This document shows, in pieces, positions 34,259 to 37,745 of a stretch of DNA of 37,745 nt. The notes under the pieces were generated by a model, which was not told where the DNA came from, made no database searches, and saw only the letters and a list, made by a program, of their open reading frames with translations. The stretch is from Betaproteobacteria bacterium. Lineage in GTDB: Bacteria; Pseudomonadota; Gammaproteobacteria; Burkholderiales; SHXO01. The stretch covers positions 1-37,745 of the forward strand of contig JANXRW010000024.1 of the NCBI GenBank assembly GCA_025356655.1, read 5' to 3'. Each line of letters opens with the position of its first letter. The first letter of the stretch is position 1. Position numbers and translations under genes: made by a program.

Positions 34259-36262
34259 TCAGTCCTCCGTCGCCTCGAATTCGACCAAGGGCTGACCCTC
34301 GCCGACCGGATCGCCCACCGCAAAAGGTAGCCCGCGCACGGTGCCCGCTGCCGGCGCCAGAATGGTGTGCTGCATTTTCATTGCCTCGATCACCACCAAG
34401 GGCTGTCCCGCGGTGACCACCGCCCCGGGTTCCACCAGCAGGGCCACCACGCTCGCCGGCATGGGCGCGCGCACGTTGCCCGTGGTGGTGTCTTCCGCGG
34501 ACTCCTGCAGGGTCTCGAGTTCCAGGCGCAGGCTGCGCCCGCCGCAGAACACCGTCAGATAGCCGGACTCACGCAAGGTGCGCCCGCGCAGGAAGCGCGC
34601 TTCGAGGCTGACGCACAATAGCCCCCCATCTTCCTGCCAAGCCTCCAGCGCCAGCTCGCGCGCCGGCAGTGCCAGTCGAAAGGCGCCTCCACCCAGGGGG
34701 CGGATCGTCAGATCGACGGCTTGCCCCGCCAGGGCGAAGCGCAGGGCGAGGCGCGGCGGCGCATTGAGCCGCCAACCGTCGGCCGCCGACCAGGGTGAGT
34801 GGGGTTGCGCGCTCGCCCGGGCTTGCCCGCGTAAGTGAAGGGCTTCGGATACCGCAGCGAGCACCAGAAATTCCTCGGCTACCTCGTCGAGGGGGGGCAG
34901 GAGCTCGGCCCGATGGCGCTCGATAAGTCCGGTGTCCAAGCCAGAGGGGTCCTGCTGCGCCCGCGCAAAGGAGGGGTGCCGCAGGATCGCCCCCAGGAAG
35001 TCCACGTTGGTGGCGATGCCACCGACTTCCAGTTCCCCCAGCGCACCGCGCAGGCGCGCCACCGCCTCGTCACGGTCCTGCCCCCAAGCCACCAGTTTAG
35101 CTAGCATGGGGTCGTAGTGAACGCTCACTGTTTCGCCCTCCCGCACGGCGCCGTCCAGGCGCAGCCAGGGCGTTGGGGTGGGCAGGCGGAGGTGCAGGAT
35201 CTGGCCCGGCGCCGGGGCGAAGTCCCGCCGCGGTTCTTCGGCGCAGATGCGCGCTTCGATGGCATGGCCTCTCAGCGTGATGTCTTCCTGGGCCAGCGGC
35301 AGCGGCTCCCCGGCCGCCACCCGCAGTTGCCATTCCACGAGATCCAGGCCGGTGACCATCTCCGTGACCGGGTGCTCCACCTGCAGGCGGGTGTTCATCT
35401 CCATAAAGTAGAAAGCGCCCTGGTCGTCAACGATGAACTCCACCGTGCCTGCATTGACGTAACCCACCGCGCGGGCCGCGGCCACGGCCGCCGAGCCCAT
35501 CTGCCGGCGCCGTGCCGGCGTCATCCCAGGGGCGGGGGCCTCCTCGAGCACCTTCTGGTGGCGCCGCTGCACCGAGCAATCGCGCTCGAAGAGATGGATG
35601 CAGTGGTCGTGGCGGTCGGCGAAGATCTGCACTTCGATGTGCCGCGGCCGGGGCAGATAACGCTCCACCAACACGCGGTCGTCCCCAAAACTCGCCTGCG
35701 CTTCGCGCCGAGCCGCCTCTAGCGCGGCCTCCAGTTCGCCCGCTGTACGGACCACCCGCATGCCCTTGCCGCCACCGCCGGCCGAGGCCTTGATCAGGAT
35801 CGGGTAGCCCGTGGCGTCGGCCGCTTGCCGCAGCGTGACGAGATCCTGGGCGTCGCCGTGGTAGCCCGGCACCAGGGGTAGTCCCGCGCGCGCCATCAGG
35901 GCCTTGGAAGCGCTCTTCAGGCCCATCGCCCGAATTGCCGAGGGCGGCGGGCCGATGAAGACGAGCCCCGCATCCTCGCAGTCCTGCGCGAAATCTGGGT
36001 TCTCCGAGAGAAACCCGTAGCCCGGATGCACGGCCTGGGCGCCGCTGCGTCGGGCTGCCTCCAAAATGGCGTGGGCGTTGAGGTAGCTCAAAGCGGCGGC
36101 GGCGGGGCCTAGCCGCCAGGCCTCGTCGCAGACCTGCACGTGCGCTGCCCGGGCGTCGGCATCCGAATACACGCCGATGGCCACGATGCCCAGCCGCTTC
36201 AGGGTTCGGGCGACGCGGCAGGCGATTTCTCCGCGGTTGGCGATGAGGACGCGTTCAAACAC
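34259..36262 (-). CDS. liuD: Biotin-containing carboxylase alpha subunit (3-methylcrotonyl-CoA carboxylase)
   Basis: From GTG 36262, placed eight bases after the liuC stop and preceded by GAGG, the product is 667 residues. The N-terminal biotin carboxylase domain starts FERVLIANRGEIACRV and has the ATP-grasp KASAGGGGKGMRVV and MEMNTRLQVEHPVTE. A linker precedes the C-terminal biotinyl domain with the modified lysine in VIEAMKMQHTI. An upstream TTG at 36289 would overlap liuC by 19 bases and is less likely. Context (liuC before, liuE after) points to methylcrotonyl-CoA carboxylase, not acetyl- or propionyl-CoA carboxylase. The carboxyltransferase partner liuB is not in this window, so the holoenzyme must be completed elsewhere. 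Confidence 0.93.
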   Translation of the reverse strand: MFERVLIANRGEIACRVARTLKRLGIVAIGVYSDADARAAHVQVCDEAWRLGPAAAALSYLNAHAILEAARRSGAQAVHPGYGFLSENPDFAQDCEDAGLVFIGPPPSAIRAMGLKSASKALMARAGLPLVPGYHGDAQDLVTLRQAADATGYPILIKASAGGGGKGMRVVRTAGELEAALEAARREAQASFGDDRVLVERYLPRPRHIEVQIFADRHDHCIHLFERDCSVQRRHQKVLEEAPAPGMTPARRRQMGSAAVAAARAVGYVNAGTVEFIVDDQGAFYFMEMNTRLQVEHPVTEMVTGLDLVEWQLRVAAGEPLPLAQEDITLRGHAIEARICAEEPRRDFAPAPGQILHLRLPTPTPWLRLDGAVREGETVSVHYDPMLAKLVAWGQDRDEAVARLRGALGELEVGGIATNVDFLGAILRHPSFARAQQDPSGLDTGLIERHRAELLPPLDEVAEEFLVLAAVSEALHLRGQARASAQPHSPWSAADGWRLNAPPRLALRFALAGQAVDLTIRPLGGGAFRLALPARELALEAWQEDGGLLCVSLEARFLRGRTLRESGYLTVFCGGRSLRLELETLQESAEDTTTGNVRAPMPASVVALLVEPGAVVTAGQPLVVIEAMKMQHTILAPAAGTVRGLPFAVGDPVGEGQPLVEFEATED

Positions 36263-36270
36263 GGGGCGCC

Positions 36271-37065
36271 TCAGGAAGGTTCCAGCCAAGCGGCCGGGCG
36301 CTTACCCAGAAAGGCGTTCATTCCCTCCTGCCCCTCGGCGCTCACTCGCGTGCTGGCGATGCGCGAGGCCGTATCCTCGATCAGGGCCTCGTCGATGGGG
36401 TGGCCGGCCACGCGGGTGATGAGGTCCTTTGCTCGGGCCAAAGCCATGGGGCCACCCTTGAGCAGGTTGGCGACCACCGCCCCCACGGCAAGGTCCAGTG
36501 ATTCGGGAGCCGCAACCGCCTGCACCAGGTTCACGCGCAGCGCCTCCTGCGCATCAAAGCGCTCCGCCGTCAGGAAGTAGCGCCTGACCGCGCGCTCGCC
36601 CATGGCAGCGATGACGTAGGGGCTGATAACGGAGGGGATCAGTCCCAGCCGGACCTCGGAGAGGCAGAACTGCGCCTCGCTGCTCGCCACGGCAATGTCG
36701 CAGCAGGCCACGAGGCCGACCCCGCCACCGATAGCCGCGCCCTGCACGCGCGCCACCGTCGGCTTGCTGAGGCCCCTTAAGGTGCGCATGAGTTCGGCGA
36801 GCGCCATGGCGTCGCGCAGGTTCTCCGCCTCGGAGAAGCGCGCCATGCGCTGCATCCAGTTCAAGTCCGCACCCGCGGAGAAACTGCGCCCGCTCGCCGC
36901 GATCACCACCACCCGCACCCCGGGGCTGCGCTCGAGTTCCCGCAGGGCGAGGGTGAGCGCGCCGATGAGCGCGTCATCGAAGGCGTTGTGGATGTGCGGT
37001 CGATTCAGCGTCAGCGTCGCCACGCCGTCGGGGCGCCGCTCGAGCAGAATGGTGTCGTCGGACAT
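36271..37065 (-). CDS. liuC: Methylglutaconyl-CoA hydratase (enoyl-CoA hydratase family)
   Basis: The 264-residue crotonase-fold enzyme hydrates 3-methylglutaconyl-CoA to HMG-CoA. The oxyanion-hole segments are SFSAGADLNWMQRM and VQGAAIGGGVGLVACCD, the catalytic acid region is EVRLGLIPSVISPYV, and the C-terminus reads EGMNAFLGKRPAAW. The GADLNWMQ string is characteristic of LiuC-type hydratases. It is the first gene of the minus-strand liu run in this window. No liuB or liuA lies upstream where most clusters have them, and the DNA beyond its start is non-genic. Confidence 0.93.
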   Translation of the reverse strand: MSDDTILLERRPDGVATLTLNRPHIHNAFDDALIGALTLALRELERSPGVRVVVIAASGRSFSAGADLNWMQRMARFSEAENLRDAMALAELMRTLRGLSKPTVARVQGAAIGGGVGLVACCDIAVASSEAQFCLSEVRLGLIPSVISPYVIAAMGERAVRRYFLTAERFDAQEALRVNLVQAVAAPESLDLAVGAVVANLLKGGPMALARAKDLITRVAGHPIDEALIEDTASRIASTRVSAEGQEGMNAFLGKRPAAWLEPS

Positions 37066-37639
37066 TAGCGGGTGATCCTCAAAAATAGAGCCCTTCAGGA
37101 AACTTTAGTGGCTGAACACCGTGCATTTTAGCTTCGGGGAGCACGGATGTGAGGATCTTGAGGCGCAAGTATGCCTCGTCGAGCAAGCCCTGTGCGCGGC
37201 GCTCGACAACGGGGATTCTGGTGCTGAAGCGCCGCCGAACCGAGTGCGAGCCTGCTCTCACCGATGCGCCCATCGGCTGGGGGGGCATTTAGCGCCGCAG
37301 GTTCAGGCGATGGTATCCCGTCCGGGGGGCAGGGCTTGGGCGGAGGAGTCAAGATGGTGCCGGGAGCTGGCGGTTTTTTGCGGGGTGGGCGCCGACGACG
37401 AGCCACCCTGCTGTTGACGTTCTGGGTGCCCCGGGTCGATGGTCTTGGCATGAGCGGTGCCGCTGAGGTCCAAGCCAAGCAACCAGAGACGTTAGCGTGA
37501 GGGCGACGGTGAAGGTGTCGCCCAAAGTTGTCACGTACGATAAATTGTCCATGTCATCGGCCGACAACGCCAATAATTTTTACCGCAAGGGACGTATTTA
37601 AAAGGGGCTCCTCGGCGGAATCTGTGGGTGGTTTTGGGG
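37066..37639. other. Non-genic junction upstream of liuC
   Basis: This stretch of about 575 bases has no gene I can support. A minus-strand frame (37079-37288) ends LLDEAYLRLKILTSVLPEA and on to a stop 13 bases before liuC, but its N-terminal part is not protein-like. Another minus-strand frame near 37500-37573 begins with DNLSYVTTLGDTFTVALTL, reminiscent of secreted PEP-CTERM/cohesin-like proteins, then degrades. Together they look like eroded gene fragments. The liuC promoter should be here; none was recognised. Confidence 0.4.
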
Positions 37640-37745
37640 CTACGGAGCAGGTGCTGAAGTGGAGTTTAGGTACTTGTAGAGCTTGCGGCAGGTGGCGTCT
37701 AAGGAGTTCTGTTCCTCTTCGGTGATCCGTGGCCAGAGCAGCGGA
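37640..37745 (-). CDS. C-terminal end of an unidentified protein (partial)
   Basis: A minus-strand frame enters from the right edge and stops at TAG (37640-37642). It encodes about 34 residues, including WPRITEEEQNSLDATCRKLY, which has the balanced charged/helical composition of a real protein. Family and start are outside the window. The frame is short, so it could be chance. Confidence 0.35.
   Translation of the reverse strand, partial: PLLWPRITEEEQNSLDATCRKLYKYLNSTSAPAP

Noticed and set aside
37079..37288. 69-residue minus-strand gene before liuC
   Set aside because: The C-terminal half looks protein-like, but the start region is Arg/Ser-rich shadow sequence and no ribosome binding site or family was recognised; kept only as part of the junction description.

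Overview
The window is a GC-rich stretch of a proteobacterial chromosome. The block ubiK / TorF-type porin / glnK / amtB / gshA / gshB / EIIA / HPr / EI is a layout I associate with Betaproteobacteria. The PEP-CTERM-like remnants, the exosortase-family protein, the proteobacterial GshA type and the leu/liu catabolic genes agree with an environmental betaproteobacterium. That placement is an inference from gene content only. No tRNA, rRNA or CRISPR array was seen, and no complete insertion sequence.

Layout. (1) 1-1250: the end of an unidentified gene, then two adjacent decayed paralogues of a PEP-CTERM-like secreted protein. (2) 1279-6989, minus strand: a phytanoyl-CoA dioxygenase-family gene coupled to metH, then yceI and a ubiK-family gene. 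(3) 7076-10165, plus strand: a nitrogen-control promoter (NtrC-like sites, an IHF-like site and a -24/-12 element) ahead of a porin, glnK and amtB, closed by a strong terminator. (4) 10300-20847, plus strand: glutathione synthesis (gshA, gshB), regulatory PTS proteins (EIIA, HPr, EI), holA, proA, a lipoyl-domain lpdA, nudC and a glutathione transferase. (5) 20869-23618, minus strand: eutB and eutC with an exosortase-family membrane protein between them. (6) 24027-26310, plus strand: a DUF1348 protein, an orphan gcvH, a VanZ-like protein and a Gfo/Idh/MocA oxidoreductase. (7) 26352-29987, minus strand: STAS, chemoreceptor, cheW and cheD, with no cheA, cheR or cheB. (8) 30246-37065, minus strand: glutamine-dependent NAD synthetase, an SDR, a DUF1289 protein, and the lower part of leucine/isovalerate catabolism (liuE, liuD, liuC). 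(9) 37066-37745: a non-genic junction and the tail of another gene.

How the genes fit together. Under nitrogen limitation NtrC and sigma-54 should switch on outer-membrane entry (porin), the PII sensor and the ammonium channel as one unit. MetH and EutBC both depend on cobalamin. LiuC, LiuD and LiuE cover steps from 3-methylcrotonyl-CoA to acetoacetate and acetyl-CoA, but the carboxyltransferase subunit (LiuB) and isovaleryl-CoA dehydrogenase (LiuA) are not here.

The most unusual arrangement is eutB-exosortase-eutC. The exosortase-family protein keeps the Cys/Arg/His triad and its stop overlaps the eutC start, which suggests co-translation of a protein-sorting transpeptidase with ethanolamine ammonia-lyase.
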